A stretch of 64,000 bases of DNA. Source: Bacteroides sp. (GTDB lineage: Bacteria > Bacillota > Clostridia > Lachnospirales > Lachnospiraceae). A program made the translations under genes and the position numbers. Shown here piece after piece: positions 45,149 through 54,058 of the stretch. The stretch spans positions 1-64,000 of the forward strand of contig JAMPBO010000002.1 of the NCBI GenBank assembly GCA_023666705.1, in the 5' to 3' direction. Position 1 is the stretch's first letter. Each line of letters opens with the position of its first letter. The notes under the pieces are model-generated. The model was not told where the DNA came from. It was given only the letters and a program-made list of their open reading frames with translations, and ran no database searches.

Positions 45149-45493
45149 ATGGATATGTCAGTCAATGCAAGTGATTACGCATCTGTATATAGTGATACAC
45201 AGACATCAGGGCTTGAAAACAAACTGAAAACTTCAAATTCTGACAAAATAACCGACAAGGAAGCAATGGAAGCATGCAAGGAATTTGAGAAATATATGCT
45301 TGAGCAGATATATAAATCCATGGAAAAAACAGTAATGCGTGCTGAAGAAAAAAGCGATTACGAGGAATACTTTGGAGATATGCTTACGCAGGAGTATGCA
45401 AATATCGCAATGGAGCAGGGCGGTATAGGGCTTGCACGTCAGCTTTATGAATCCATGCAAAGAAATAATCAGCTAAATATAACCAGTGAGTAA
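45149..45493 (+). CDS. flgJ: Flagellar rod-binding protein, FlgJ N-terminal type
   Basis: 114 residues, matching only the N-terminal rod-binding domain of FlgJ; no muramidase domain, as usual in Clostridia. EACKEFEKYMLEQIYKSMEKTV is the Rod-binding motif, followed by MLTQEYANIAMEQGGIGLARQLYESM. It acts as the rod cap during assembly. AAGGAGG 8 bases before ATG. Its leader carries the double-hairpin repeat. Confidence 0.9.
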   Translation: MDMSVNASDYASVYSDTQTSGLENKLKTSNSDKITDKEAMEACKEFEKYMLEQIYKSMEKTVMRAEEKSDYEEYFGDMLTQEYANIAMEQGGIGLARQLYESMQRNNQLNITSE

Positions 45494-45498
45494 CAGGT

Positions 45499-47820
45499 AT
45501 GACCAGAGAAGGATACATAGAAAAGATAATATACAAAAACGATGAAAACGGATATACCGTTTTCTCGGTAGAAAATGATGATGGAGAAGAGATTTTTGTC
45601 GGCAACCTGTTTGGTGCCGGCGAAGGTCTTTATATCATTGCAGAGGGAGAGTATGTCAATCATCCCCAATATGATGTTCAATTTAAATTCACCTCCTGTT
45701 CTGTCAGGATGCCGGATGACGTGATGGGTATCGAACGATACCTTGCATCAGGTATTATCAAGGGAATAGGCGAGGTTCTCGCAAAAAAAATTGTTAAAAA
45801 ATTCAAATCGGATACCCTGGGAATAATTGAAAATGAACCGGAACGGCTTGCGGAAATCAGTGGAATTTCTGAGAGAAAGGCAAGGGCAATCGCAGCATCC
45901 TACGCTGAAAAAAGAGAGTTTCAGGAGGTTGTTATATTTTTGTCGGAATACGGCATTTCCGTTAATCTTGCACTGAAAATATATGCAGAATACGGCGACA
46001 GGGTATATGAAATATTAAAGGGCAACCCTTATAAGATAGCAGAGGACATAACGGGAATTGGATTTCGGATTGCAGATGATATTGCAAGGAAAATGGGAAT
46101 CAGCCCTGATTCTGAATACAGGATGCGGTCTGTGATTATTTATGTGCTTTCGGGTGCAACTGCTGAGGGACATATGTATTTGCCCCAGGACATGCTGATA
46201 AAAAAATCTGTGGAGCTTATCAGGGGAGGCAGTGACAGTCAGGACGGGGCATATTACGGCTATGCGGAATATGAGGATGCATACAGTGCAAGCACGGTGT
46301 ATGAGCAATATACGGAACGGCTTGCGGAGCAGCTCATGGAGTTGTCTATAGAAGGGAAATGCATCATAAAGGAGTTGGATGGACAGCCTATCGTGTACAA
46401 TGCCGTCAATTATTTCACAGAGCTGAATTCTGCAAGAATGTTGACGGATTTGCAGCTTCGGTATGAAATGCCGGAACATGAACTTGAGGCGGCACTTGCC
46501 AATATTGAGAGAGAGGGAGCCTTTACCCTTGACCTGCTTCAAAGACAGGCGGTAAAATCAGCCATCACAGCAGGGGTTGCTGTTGTAACAGGCGGTCCGG
46601 GAACGGGAAAAACGACAATCATAGATACAATAATCAAATATTTTTCCACGCAGGGGATGGAGATAAAGCTCTGTGCACCTACGGGAAGGGCGGCAAAAAG
46701 AATGACGGAACAGACAGGCTGGCCTGCACAGACGATACACCGTCTGCTGGAGTTTAATGGAGCACCAACGGATGACGGTGGAACCCAGACCCTCAGGTTT
46801 GGAAGAAATCAGGAAAATCCATTGGAGTGTGATGCCATAATCGTTGATGAGATGTCAATGGTGGACAGTTTTATCTTCCACTCACTGCTTCAGGCTGTTG
46901 TATATGGCACAAGGCTGATACTTGTGGGTGATGTGAACCAGCTTCCATCCGTGGGGGCAGGGAATGTGCTAAAGGATATTATAGCGTCAGGCTGTTTTCC
47001 TGTTGCCACGTTAACACAGATTTACAGGCAGGAGGATGGCAGTGATATTGTGATGAATGCCCATACGATAAACAGGGGCGAACATCTGGAAATCATGAAC
47101 AGGAGTAAGGACTTTTTCTTTATACCGAGACAGGGAGCAGCAAACATCATTACGGAGGTTAAGGAGCTTGTGTCGGATAATCTTCCCAAATACCTCGGCA
47201 TTCATCCGCTGGATATACAGGTTCTTACCCCGATGCGGAAATATGAAACAGGCGTTGAAAGCATGAATAAAAAGCTACAGGATTTATTGAACCCACGAAG
47301 ACCTGAGTATGATGAAAAACAGAAAAATGATGTAATATTTCGGGTTGGCGACAAGGTTATGCAGGTTAAAAACAATTACAGACAGGAATGGAAAATATAT
47401 TCGGACTATGAAAAGGCGAAGGAAGGCAAGGGGTATGTGATTGACGAAGGCGTCGGTGTATTTAACGGTGACGTGGGGGTCATAACGGATATCAGTAATT
47501 ATGATGAGGAGCTTACAGTGCTGTTTGACGATGGCAGGGTGACAGTCTATTCCTTTGCAAGTATAGATGAGTTAGAACATGCATTTGCAATTACCATACA
47601 CAAATCGCAGGGAAGCGAGTATCCTGCGGTAGTGATTCCGCTGCTGACGGGAACCAGAAAGCTGCTCAACCGAAATTTGCTTTACACGGCAATCACGAGA
47701 GCAAAGCAGATGGTTGTAATTGTCGGCAATATCAATCTTGTAAATCAAATGATTGACAATACGGAGGAGCAAAAGCGGTATACAACCTTTGCGGAGCGGA
47801 TTGGAGAGCTGTACACATAA
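45499..47820 (+). CDS. recD2: RecD2-type ATP-dependent DNA helicase
   Basis: 773 residues. N-terminal OB-like and helix-hairpin-helix region (SGIIKGIGEVLAKKIVKKF, ISERKARAIAASY) is specific to RecD2, which works without RecBC. The motor has GGPGTGKTT (Walker A), DEMSMVD (Walker B), GDVNQLPSVGAGNVL and the C-terminal ITIHKSQGSEYP and YTAITRAK motifs. A 5'-3' helicase for DNA repair. It lies 5 bp after flgJ, inside the flagellar cluster, likely as a passenger in the same transcript. Confidence 0.95.
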   Translation: MTREGYIEKIIYKNDENGYTVFSVENDDGEEIFVGNLFGAGEGLYIIAEGEYVNHPQYDVQFKFTSCSVRMPDDVMGIERYLASGIIKGIGEVLAKKIVKKFKSDTLGIIENEPERLAEISGISERKARAIAASYAEKREFQEVVIFLSEYGISVNLALKIYAEYGDRVYEILKGNPYKIAEDITGIGFRIADDIARKMGISPDSEYRMRSVIIYVLSGATAEGHMYLPQDMLIKKSVELIRGGSDSQDGAYYGYAEYEDAYSASTVYEQYTERLAEQLMELSIEGKCIIKELDGQPIVYNAVNYFTELNSARMLTDLQLRYEMPEHELEAALANIEREGAFTLDLLQRQAVKSAITAGVAVVTGGPGTGKTTIIDTIIKYFSTQGMEIKLCAPTGRAAKRMTEQTGWPAQTIHRLLEFNGAPTDDGGTQTLRFGRNQENPLECDAIIVDEMSMVDSFIFHSLLQAVVYGTRLILVGDVNQLPSVGAGNVLKDIIASGCFPVATLTQIYRQEDGSDIVMNAHTINRGEHLEIMNRSKDFFFIPRQGAANIITEVKELVSDNLPKYLGIHPLDIQVLTPMRKYETGVESMNKKLQDLLNPRRPEYDEKQKNDVIFRVGDKVMQVKNNYRQEWKIYSDYEKAKEGKGYVIDEGVGVFNGDVGVITDISNYDEELTVLFDDGRVTVYSFASIDELEHAFAITIHKSQGSEYPAVVIPLLTGTRKLLNRNLLYTAITRAKQMVVIVGNINLVNQMIDNTEEQKRYTTFAERIGELYT

Positions 47821-47873
47821 ATCATTCAGTAGTGAATTGTCACACTCAGTCCTCATCCTTTTGAAACCGTACA

Positions 47874-48054
47874 TTGTACAATATAGACAATATTACCGCA
47901 AGGCACACTTTCGCTATGTGTCGCACGTAACGGTACTAAGCTCGAAAAAACCTCGCTAAGTACCGACGGCTTTATGGTCCTAAGGAATCTGTCTGCTTCG
48001 CAGCCACCTTAGGACATTCAATGCCTTGCTTGTGATATTGTCTATATTGTACAA
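47874..48054. repeat. MITE-like multi-hairpin element of about 180 bp
   Basis: Terminal inverted arms 47874-47904 and 48022-48054 (TTGTACAATATAGACAATAT and its complement, then GCAAGGCA/TGCCTTGC). Between them lie CGGTACTAAGC/GCTAAGTACCG (47931-47965) and the GTCCTAAGG/CCTTAGGAC hairpin (47976-48015) also found at 61-100. No coding capacity. Sits between recD2 and comF. Confidence 0.85.
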
Positions 48055-48116
48055 CTACTTTTCGATAATTTGACATTTCGCAATTGTCAATATCATACCA
48101 TAATAAAAAGGAAAGC

Positions 48117-48905
48117 GTGAAAAAAATAGGAGAAACAAAATTTATAAGTAAAATTGTGAAAAATATAATAAAATATATAACGGCACTCATGTATCCGCCT
48201 GAATGTCCGTTTTGCGGCAACCTGCTTGAACATGGAGAACAGAATATATGCAGCAGCTGCGTGCCGCTTGTTCCAAGAATAAGTGGACCTGTGTGCATGA
48301 AATGCGGGAAAGAAATTGTTGACGATGAGGCAGAGCTGTGTGCGGACTGCAACAGACAGCAAAGAAGCTATGTCCGTGGTTTTCCTGCAATGAATTATGT
48401 GTCACCGCTGAAGGAAAGCATTGGCAGGTTTAAATATCATAACAAAAGGGAATATTCAGATTTCTATGCTTCCGAGATTGTGCGTGCCCACGGCAAAACT
48501 ATACTGGCAGTATCACCTGATGTGCTTGTTCCAATCCCGCTTCACAAAAAGAAAATGCAAAAAAGAGGATATAATCAGGCAGCGGTGCTTGCAGACAGTC
48601 TCAGCCGGAAATTGGGCATACCGACAGACGAAAATATGATTGCGAGAACAATAAATACATTGCCTCAAAAGCTGTTGTCAGATTACGAAAGAGAGAATAA
48701 TATAAAAAAAGCTTTTCTTTCGTGCAAAAAATGTGTAGAATATAAGAGTGTAATGTTGGTTGATGACATATATACAACCGGTGCCACCGTGGAGGCCTGC
48801 ACAAGGCTTTTACATGATATGGGGGTTGAAGATGTTTTTTACACAAGTATAAGCATAGGAAGGGGTATCGATTTATATGGAATTAAGAAATTGCCGAAAT
48901 TGTAA
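48117..48905 (+). CDS. comF: ComF family phosphoribosyltransferase-like protein
   Basis: About 262 residues. Two zinc-ribbon pairs at the N-terminus (CPFCG, CSSC, CMKCGKE, CADC) and a type I PRT domain with MLVDDIYTTGATVEACTRLL. KKMQKRGYNQAAVLADSLS is also typical. ComF proteins take part in DNA uptake or recombination in competent bacteria; the reaction is unknown. GTG 48117 follows AAAGGA; a TTG at 48084 would extend it into non-conserved sequence. Its end overlaps the next gene by 29 bp. Confidence 0.88.
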   Translation: MKKIGETKFISKIVKNIIKYITALMYPPECPFCGNLLEHGEQNICSSCVPLVPRISGPVCMKCGKEIVDDEAELCADCNRQQRSYVRGFPAMNYVSPLKESIGRFKYHNKREYSDFYASEIVRAHGKTILAVSPDVLVPIPLHKKKMQKRGYNQAAVLADSLSRKLGIPTDENMIARTINTLPQKLLSDYERENNIKKAFLSCKKCVEYKSVMLVDDIYTTGATVEACTRLLHDMGVEDVFYTSISIGRGIDLYGIKKLPKL

Positions 48906-49278
48906 AAGGTTATTCAATTACATAAGCGGAGATGCGATTTGTCCTGCGTGTAAACAGGTGTTGGAGGATAAGTTCCAGCAGGTTAAGGAATACATAAGGG
49001 AAAATCCGGGAGTCAATGCCAACAGTGTGGCGGAGGAGTGTGATATCTCCCTCAAGCAGATTAAAAAATGGGTCCGTGAGGAACGGCTTACCTTTGCAGA
49101 TGATTCGCTTATTGGACTTGAATGTGAGCGGTGCGGAAAAATGATTCACAGCGGAAGATTTTGCAGTGTCTGTGCAGGCGGACTTTCAGATGCACTTGGC
49201 AATGCGTACAAGAAAGAGGTTGTATCCGTCAGAAAGCCTGATGCGAGAAGCAGTGGAAAGATGCGGTTCCTCGAGTAG
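48877..49278 (+). CDS. yvyF: Flagellar-operon protein, YvyF type
   Basis: 133 residues. Zinc-ribbon-like start CRNCKRLFNY ... CPACKQV, a helix-turn-helix-like middle (NANSVAEECDISLKQIKKWVREERL), and a second ribbon CERCGKMIHSGRFCSVC. This matches the small protein found between comF and flgM in Bacillus and Clostridia (YvyF). A regulatory role is suspected. Starts inside comF, so coupled. Confidence 0.87.
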   Translation: MELRNCRNCKRLFNYISGDAICPACKQVLEDKFQQVKEYIRENPGVNANSVAEECDISLKQIKKWVREERLTFADDSLIGLECERCGKMIHSGRFCSVCAGGLSDALGNAYKKEVVSVRKPDARSSGKMRFLE

Positions 49279-49306
49279 ACATGACAATATATCAATGATA
49301 TTTTAA

Positions 49307-49377
49307 AATAAGCTGTAATACCGGGACGGCTTGCAGGGTAATATAAGCCTGTAACCCTTTTGGTATGACAGCTTATT
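49307..49377 (+). terminator. Hairpin between yvyF and flgM
   Basis: AATAAGCTGT (49307-49316) pairs with ACAGCTTATT (49368-49377); inner AATACC/GGTAT and AGGGT/ACCCT stems extend it. T-rich bases follow. Likely ends the upstream transcript; flgM then needs its own promoter. A CCGATAA box at 49419 resembles a sigma-28 -10 but its -35 is poor. Confidence 0.65.
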
Positions 49378-49460
49378 TCTTTTATTTCTTCTTAAGGGTT
49401 ATGTTATTTGGATTTGTTCCGATAAACTTATTGAGAGAATATTTTCAAGGAGGGATTATT

Positions 49461-49751
49461 ATGCGGATTGGTACATATAACATGATTAGCCAACTGTATG
49501 GAAACGGACCGGCTAAAAAGTCAAACTCAGCAAACGGTACCAGCTATGCAAGCTTCAAGGATGAAGTTTCTTTTTCCAACACTGGAAAGGACATGCAGGT
49601 TGCAAAGAATGCACTTGCAGCAACTCCGGATGTAAGAGAGTCTCTTGTCAACGATATTAAGGCAAGACTTGAGAATGGAACTTATGAAGTGAGTAGTGAG
49701 GATTTTGCATCAAAAATTATGGAAGCTTTTTCTGCCAGAAAAGTATTTTAG
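49461..49751 (+). CDS. flgM: Anti-sigma-28 factor FlgM
   Basis: 96 residues. RIGTYNMISQLYGN start and a C-terminal helix region VRESLVNDIKARLENGTYEVSSEDFASKIMEAF, the sigma-binding part of FlgM. It holds sigma-28 inactive until exported through the finished hook. ATG 49461 after CAAGGAGGGATTATT, almost the same ribosome site as flagellin. The longer reading from 49365 has no site. Confidence 0.92.
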   Translation: MRIGTYNMISQLYGNGPAKKSNSANGTSYASFKDEVSFSNTGKDMQVAKNALAATPDVRESLVNDIKARLENGTYEVSSEDFASKIMEAFSARKVF

Positions 49752-49760
49752 GAGTGTATT

Positions 49761-50294
49761 ATGGCAAGTTTGATTGAGAATTTAATTACCCAGATGAATG
49801 AGGAGTATGCTGTGTATGAAAAGCTTCTTGAAGCATCTTCCGAAAAAACATCAGCAATTGTTGCCAACAATCTTGACCGTTTGAAGGAAGCCACGGATAA
49901 AGAACAGCTTCTTGCAGACACCATAGCAGGGCTTGCGGCATCAAGACGGGAAACCATGGACAATATTGCCACGGTGTTGAATAAGAGTAAGGAAGATTTA
50001 AAGGTTACGGACATCATTCAGTTTTTGGATGCACAGCCTGAATTTCGGGATCCTTTGGCGGCTATCAACGAAAAGCTTGCAAAACTTGCCAGAAGGCTTA
50101 AGGAAATAAACAGCCATAATCAAAATCTTATCATTGAGTCACTTTCTATGATAGAGTATAACATTAATTTGTTGCAGAATTTGAACAGGGCACCGGAGAC
50201 GGCTGAGTATTCGAAGGATATGTTTAAGGGACACGACGGCTATACCGGCAGTGCAGCTGTGCCGGGTGCAGGTAAATTTGATGCAAAACAGTAA
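49761..50294 (+). CDS. flgN: FlgN-type flagellar chaperone
   Basis: 177 residues, mostly helical. SLIENLITQMNEEYAVYEKLLEASSEKTSAIVANNLDRLKEATDKEQ is the FlgN pattern (long amphipathic helices). In its usual place between flgM and flgK, it escorts FlgK and FlgL to the export gate. The Ala/Gly-rich tail after 160 is probably disordered. Starts 9 bp after flgM. Confidence 0.88.
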   Translation: MASLIENLITQMNEEYAVYEKLLEASSEKTSAIVANNLDRLKEATDKEQLLADTIAGLAASRRETMDNIATVLNKSKEDLKVTDIIQFLDAQPEFRDPLAAINEKLAKLARRLKEINSHNQNLIIESLSMIEYNINLLQNLNRAPETAEYSKDMFKGHDGYTGSAAVPGAGKFDAKQ

Positions 50295-50308
50295 GGAGCA
50301 GTGAGTAA

Positions 50309-52126
50309 ATGGGCGGAACTATGGGAAGGTTGTCTGTCGGAGTTACAGGCTTACAGACGAATCAGTATGCACTGAACACGACAGCACACAACCTGATGAA
50401 TACACAGACAAAAGGATATGGCAGACAGCAGGTTATGCTTACGGATAGGACCTACAATGTAGTAGGCAGGGATGGAACGATTATCCAAAAAGCAGGACTT
50501 GGAGTAGTTACCGCAGAGCTTAAGCATGTGAGAAACAATTTTGCGGACATGGCATATAGGACTGAGTCTGGAAGATTGGATTATTATAAGGCTCAGTATG
50601 AGACGGTTGAGGAGATTGAGGGCTATTTTGGAGAGCTTCAGGGACAGACCTTTAACGATACCTTAGATGCTTTTTGGAAGGCATTGCAGGAGATGCAGAA
50701 GGAAACAAGCAGTATCGTTACAAGAAGCTCATTCATAGCAACCGCACAGACTTTCCTTGACAGAGCTCAGATTATCAAAAATAGTCTTGTTACTTATCAA
50801 AGTAATCTAAATGTGGAAATCGAGGGTCATGTATCACGTATCAATGAGCTTGCAAAAGAAATATATGAGTTGAATGACAAAATTCTTGCGGGTGAGGCAG
50901 CCAATATTGAAAATGCCAATGACTACCGTGATGCAAGAGACCTTGCAATAGATGAGTTGTCGTCGCTTGTAAATACAGAAATCGTTACTAACAAGGATGC
51001 TACGGTTGAGGTATTTATCGAGGGAAAATGTCTTGTTACAAAAGGCCGTATTTATGAGCTTACCACGATGAGAGTCAGCGACAACGAGGTATATAAAAGA
51101 GATTATGATTTTACCAGCGATGCGGTAGATTTCATTATGCCTGTATGGGCGGATGACGAGTCGGCATTGTTTAACATAAAGAAGATTCCATCTGCAGAGA
51201 CGGAGTCTGATATAGGTGTCCTGAAAGGACTGATGATGTCAAGGGGATATTTTGTAAGCAACTATACGGATGTTCCCGTAAAGCCGAAGCGTCCTGTATC
51301 GGAGGATTTTGAAAATGATGCGGATTATCAGGCGGCAATGGCACAGTATATGACGGATTCTGACCAGTACAGTAAGGATTTGGAATACTTTAATCAATTG
51401 GTGGAGCCATATACCATTACCAATCTGCTGGCACAGTTTGATGTGCTTGTGCACGGCATGGTAACAGGTATGAATGATGTGCTTTGTCCAAATAAGGAAG
51501 TTGAGCTTTCAGATGGAACCAAAATAAAGATTCTTGATGAGGAAGCAGCGGGAATCGGTATGGGCGAAGGAAACGAATATGCAGGAACGGAGCTGTTCGT
51601 AAGAAAGAATACACCGAGATATACAAAACAGACCATTACGCTTGCGGACGGAACTACTATGGAGGCACAGGTTTATAACGAGGAAGACCCTGACGATTAC
51701 TATTCCCTGTATTCGGTTGGAAACATATCCGTAAACATAGAGCTTACACAAGACCCGTCGCTGTTACCGCTTTCCAGACAGTCAGGCGAGGAGGCACAGG
51801 TGGTTGCAGATAAGCTTCTTGATTTGTGGAACAGCAAGTTTGCAACTGTAAGCCCGAATTCACTGGTTGACTGTAATTTTAAGGATTATTACGCAGGTAT
51901 GATGGATGACTTGTCTGACAGGGGCTATACAAATAAGAGCATGATGGAAACCCAACAGCAGGCGGTCATTGATATAGACAATTATAGGCAGGAGGTTGTG
52001 GGAGTATCCTCGGATGAGGAGCTTTCCAATATGATAAAATTCCAGCATGCATACAATGCTGCATCAAGATATATCAATACCGTTTCGGAAATGATAGAAC
52101 ACCTGATAAACAGATTAGGTGCTTAA
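50309..52126 (+). CDS. flgK: Hook-associated protein 1 (first copy)
   Basis: 605 residues. N-terminus LSVGVTGLQTNQYALNTTAHNLMNTQTKGYGRQQVMLTDR is the FlgK start, and the end EELSNMIKFQHAYNAASRYINTVSEMIEHLINRLG the matching C-terminal helix. Forms the hook-filament junction with FlgL. AAGGAG lies 10 bases upstream of ATG 50309. A second full-length FlgK-like gene follows 25 bp later. Confidence 0.93.
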   Translation: MGGTMGRLSVGVTGLQTNQYALNTTAHNLMNTQTKGYGRQQVMLTDRTYNVVGRDGTIIQKAGLGVVTAELKHVRNNFADMAYRTESGRLDYYKAQYETVEEIEGYFGELQGQTFNDTLDAFWKALQEMQKETSSIVTRSSFIATAQTFLDRAQIIKNSLVTYQSNLNVEIEGHVSRINELAKEIYELNDKILAGEAANIENANDYRDARDLAIDELSSLVNTEIVTNKDATVEVFIEGKCLVTKGRIYELTTMRVSDNEVYKRDYDFTSDAVDFIMPVWADDESALFNIKKIPSAETESDIGVLKGLMMSRGYFVSNYTDVPVKPKRPVSEDFENDADYQAAMAQYMTDSDQYSKDLEYFNQLVEPYTITNLLAQFDVLVHGMVTGMNDVLCPNKEVELSDGTKIKILDEEAAGIGMGEGNEYAGTELFVRKNTPRYTKQTITLADGTTMEAQVYNEEDPDDYYSLYSVGNISVNIELTQDPSLLPLSRQSGEEAQVVADKLLDLWNSKFATVSPNSLVDCNFKDYYAGMMDDLSDRGYTNKSMMETQQQAVIDIDNYRQEVVGVSSDEELSNMIKFQHAYNAASRYINTVSEMIEHLINRLGA

Positions 52127-52151
52127 TGAAAACTGAGAAAGGAGTGGTTCG

Positions 52152-54041
52152 ATGCCATCAACATTTTTAGGATTAAATACGGGACTTTCAGGACTGAATT
52201 ATTTTCAAAATGCAATCAATACAACTTCGCACAATATATCAAATGCCAATACAACAGGGTATTCCAGACAACAGATTTTGGCTACCGCTTCCGAACCGTT
52301 AAGCTATCACCAGCGTTACGGCATGATGGGAACAGGCGTTACGGCAGTTTCCATAGACCGGCTGCGGGAGGTCTTTTATGACAATAAATATTGGAATGTA
52401 AGTGCAAAGCAGTCACAGTACGAGATACAGTATGACAAACTTTACAGCCTTGAGACATACATGAATGAAATTGGAAGTGATGCAGGCTACACCAAGTGGA
52501 TGTCAAACTTGTCTGCAGGACTTCAGGATTTGGCGGATAATCCGTCGGATTACACGACGAGAATATCCTTTACATTAGGTGCAGATTCCTTTACGGATGT
52601 AATCAATGAGCTTGCGAATAATTTCCAGAATGAGCAAAAATCCATAAATGATGAGATAGAGCTTATCGTAAGCGACATAAATTCTCTTTCCCAGCAGATT
52701 TATGAGCTTACCCAGCAGATTATTAATGTCGAGCTTCAGGGTGGAACGGCAAATGATTTAAGAGATAAAAGAGACGTATGCATAGACAGACTTTCTACAT
52801 ATGTTACTGTTGAGGTGGAGGAACATTCCCTCATGTTTGGCGTGGGAAAAGACTCTGTTCCGTCGAATGCAACGACAATGTCGGTCAGAATAAACGGAGA
52901 GCTTTTGGTCGACGAAATGGAGTACAAGGAGCTAAAGATATCTCCGAGGGAGCAAAAAATAAATCAGAACGATGTGGACGGACTTGTGGATATATATTGG
53001 AAGTGTGCTGATGGAACAGCAGGAGACAGCTTCAATGTAACGAAGTATTCGGGACGCCTCACGGGTCTTATGAATATCAGGGATGGAAACAACGGAGAGC
53101 TGTTCACAGGAACAATTACGGAAGTCAGTGAGAATCCGCCAACCGCAAAGATTGAACTTCCAAAGGATATTCACATAAATGTGCTTAATATACCGGAGCA
53201 GGGCACAATTACATTAAATGGCAGGGATTATCTGTATGACGGCTGGACTGCAGACTATGACGAAAACGGATATTTGAACAATTTTGTGTTCCAGAACATG
53301 ACGATGATGAATGAGAATAATGTTGAGGTTTCCGCATTGTTCCCAAGCAACATGGAGGGATATACAGGAAAAATTGGAGAGAGCAACCGTTTCAAGGGAA
53401 TTCCTTATTATATGGCAAGACTGAATGAGCTTGTAAGGACATTTTCCAATTATATGAATGATATTACGACCAAGCCATTGGAGGATGGAAGGTATCCTGT
53501 TGATGAAAATGGAGACCCGGGACTTGATATGTTTACGGCAGTACAGCCTACTGGCGAGGATTATGTGCTGGCGGGTACATTAAGCGGAACAGGAACATTT
53601 TCCGCAACTGACTCCAGCTACTATAAGCTTACGGCACTGAACTGGGAGTTGAACAGTGAATGGAAAAAAGATCCGAGCAAGGTTGTCGTAAATTATAACG
53701 ACGATTACGAACAGGGAAATATAGACCATAGACCGGTTGTAGACAAAATAATATATGGTATGACAGATATGGTCATGTTTGAAAAGGGAAGTGTAACCCA
53801 TTTCCTGCAGTCGATAACGACCAACCTTGGTGTAGACCTTAAGAAAATGGAAGTATTCGAGGCAAATCAAAGTGATATTAAGTACACAATAGACAGCCAG
53901 AGAAAATCCGTTTCAGGTGTGGATGAAAACGAGGAAGCATCAGACCTTGTAAAGTTCCAAAATCTTTATGATTTGGCTTCAAAGGTAATATCTGTTTTGA
54001 ATGAGGTGTACGACAAGCTTATTAACCAGACCGGAGTATAG
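52152..54041 (+). CDS. Hook-associated protein 1 (second copy)
   Basis: 629 residues. LGLNTGLSGLNYFQNAINTTSHNISNANTTGYSRQQI is a classic FlgK N-terminus, closer to the textbook form than the first copy. The end EEASDLVKFQNLYDLASKVISVLNEVYDKLINQTGV keeps the terminal helix. The two copies are clearly diverged in the middle, so both are probably used, perhaps as two junction layers or for alternative filaments (inference). AAAGGAG upstream. Confidence 0.92.
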   Translation: MPSTFLGLNTGLSGLNYFQNAINTTSHNISNANTTGYSRQQILATASEPLSYHQRYGMMGTGVTAVSIDRLREVFYDNKYWNVSAKQSQYEIQYDKLYSLETYMNEIGSDAGYTKWMSNLSAGLQDLADNPSDYTTRISFTLGADSFTDVINELANNFQNEQKSINDEIELIVSDINSLSQQIYELTQQIINVELQGGTANDLRDKRDVCIDRLSTYVTVEVEEHSLMFGVGKDSVPSNATTMSVRINGELLVDEMEYKELKISPREQKINQNDVDGLVDIYWKCADGTAGDSFNVTKYSGRLTGLMNIRDGNNGELFTGTITEVSENPPTAKIELPKDIHINVLNIPEQGTITLNGRDYLYDGWTADYDENGYLNNFVFQNMTMMNENNVEVSALFPSNMEGYTGKIGESNRFKGIPYYMARLNELVRTFSNYMNDITTKPLEDGRYPVDENGDPGLDMFTAVQPTGEDYVLAGTLSGTGTFSATDSSYYKLTALNWELNSEWKKDPSKVVVNYNDDYEQGNIDHRPVVDKIIYGMTDMVMFEKGSVTHFLQSITTNLGVDLKKMEVFEANQSDIKYTIDSQRKSVSGVDENEEASDLVKFQNLYDLASKVISVLNEVYDKLINQTGV

Positions 54042-54058
54042 AAGGAGGTAACCTTAAA

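Noticed and set aside
49365-49461. Longer FlgM with a hydrophobic N-terminus
   Set aside because: The added residues are encoded by the leader and ribosome site region; FlgM starts at 49461.
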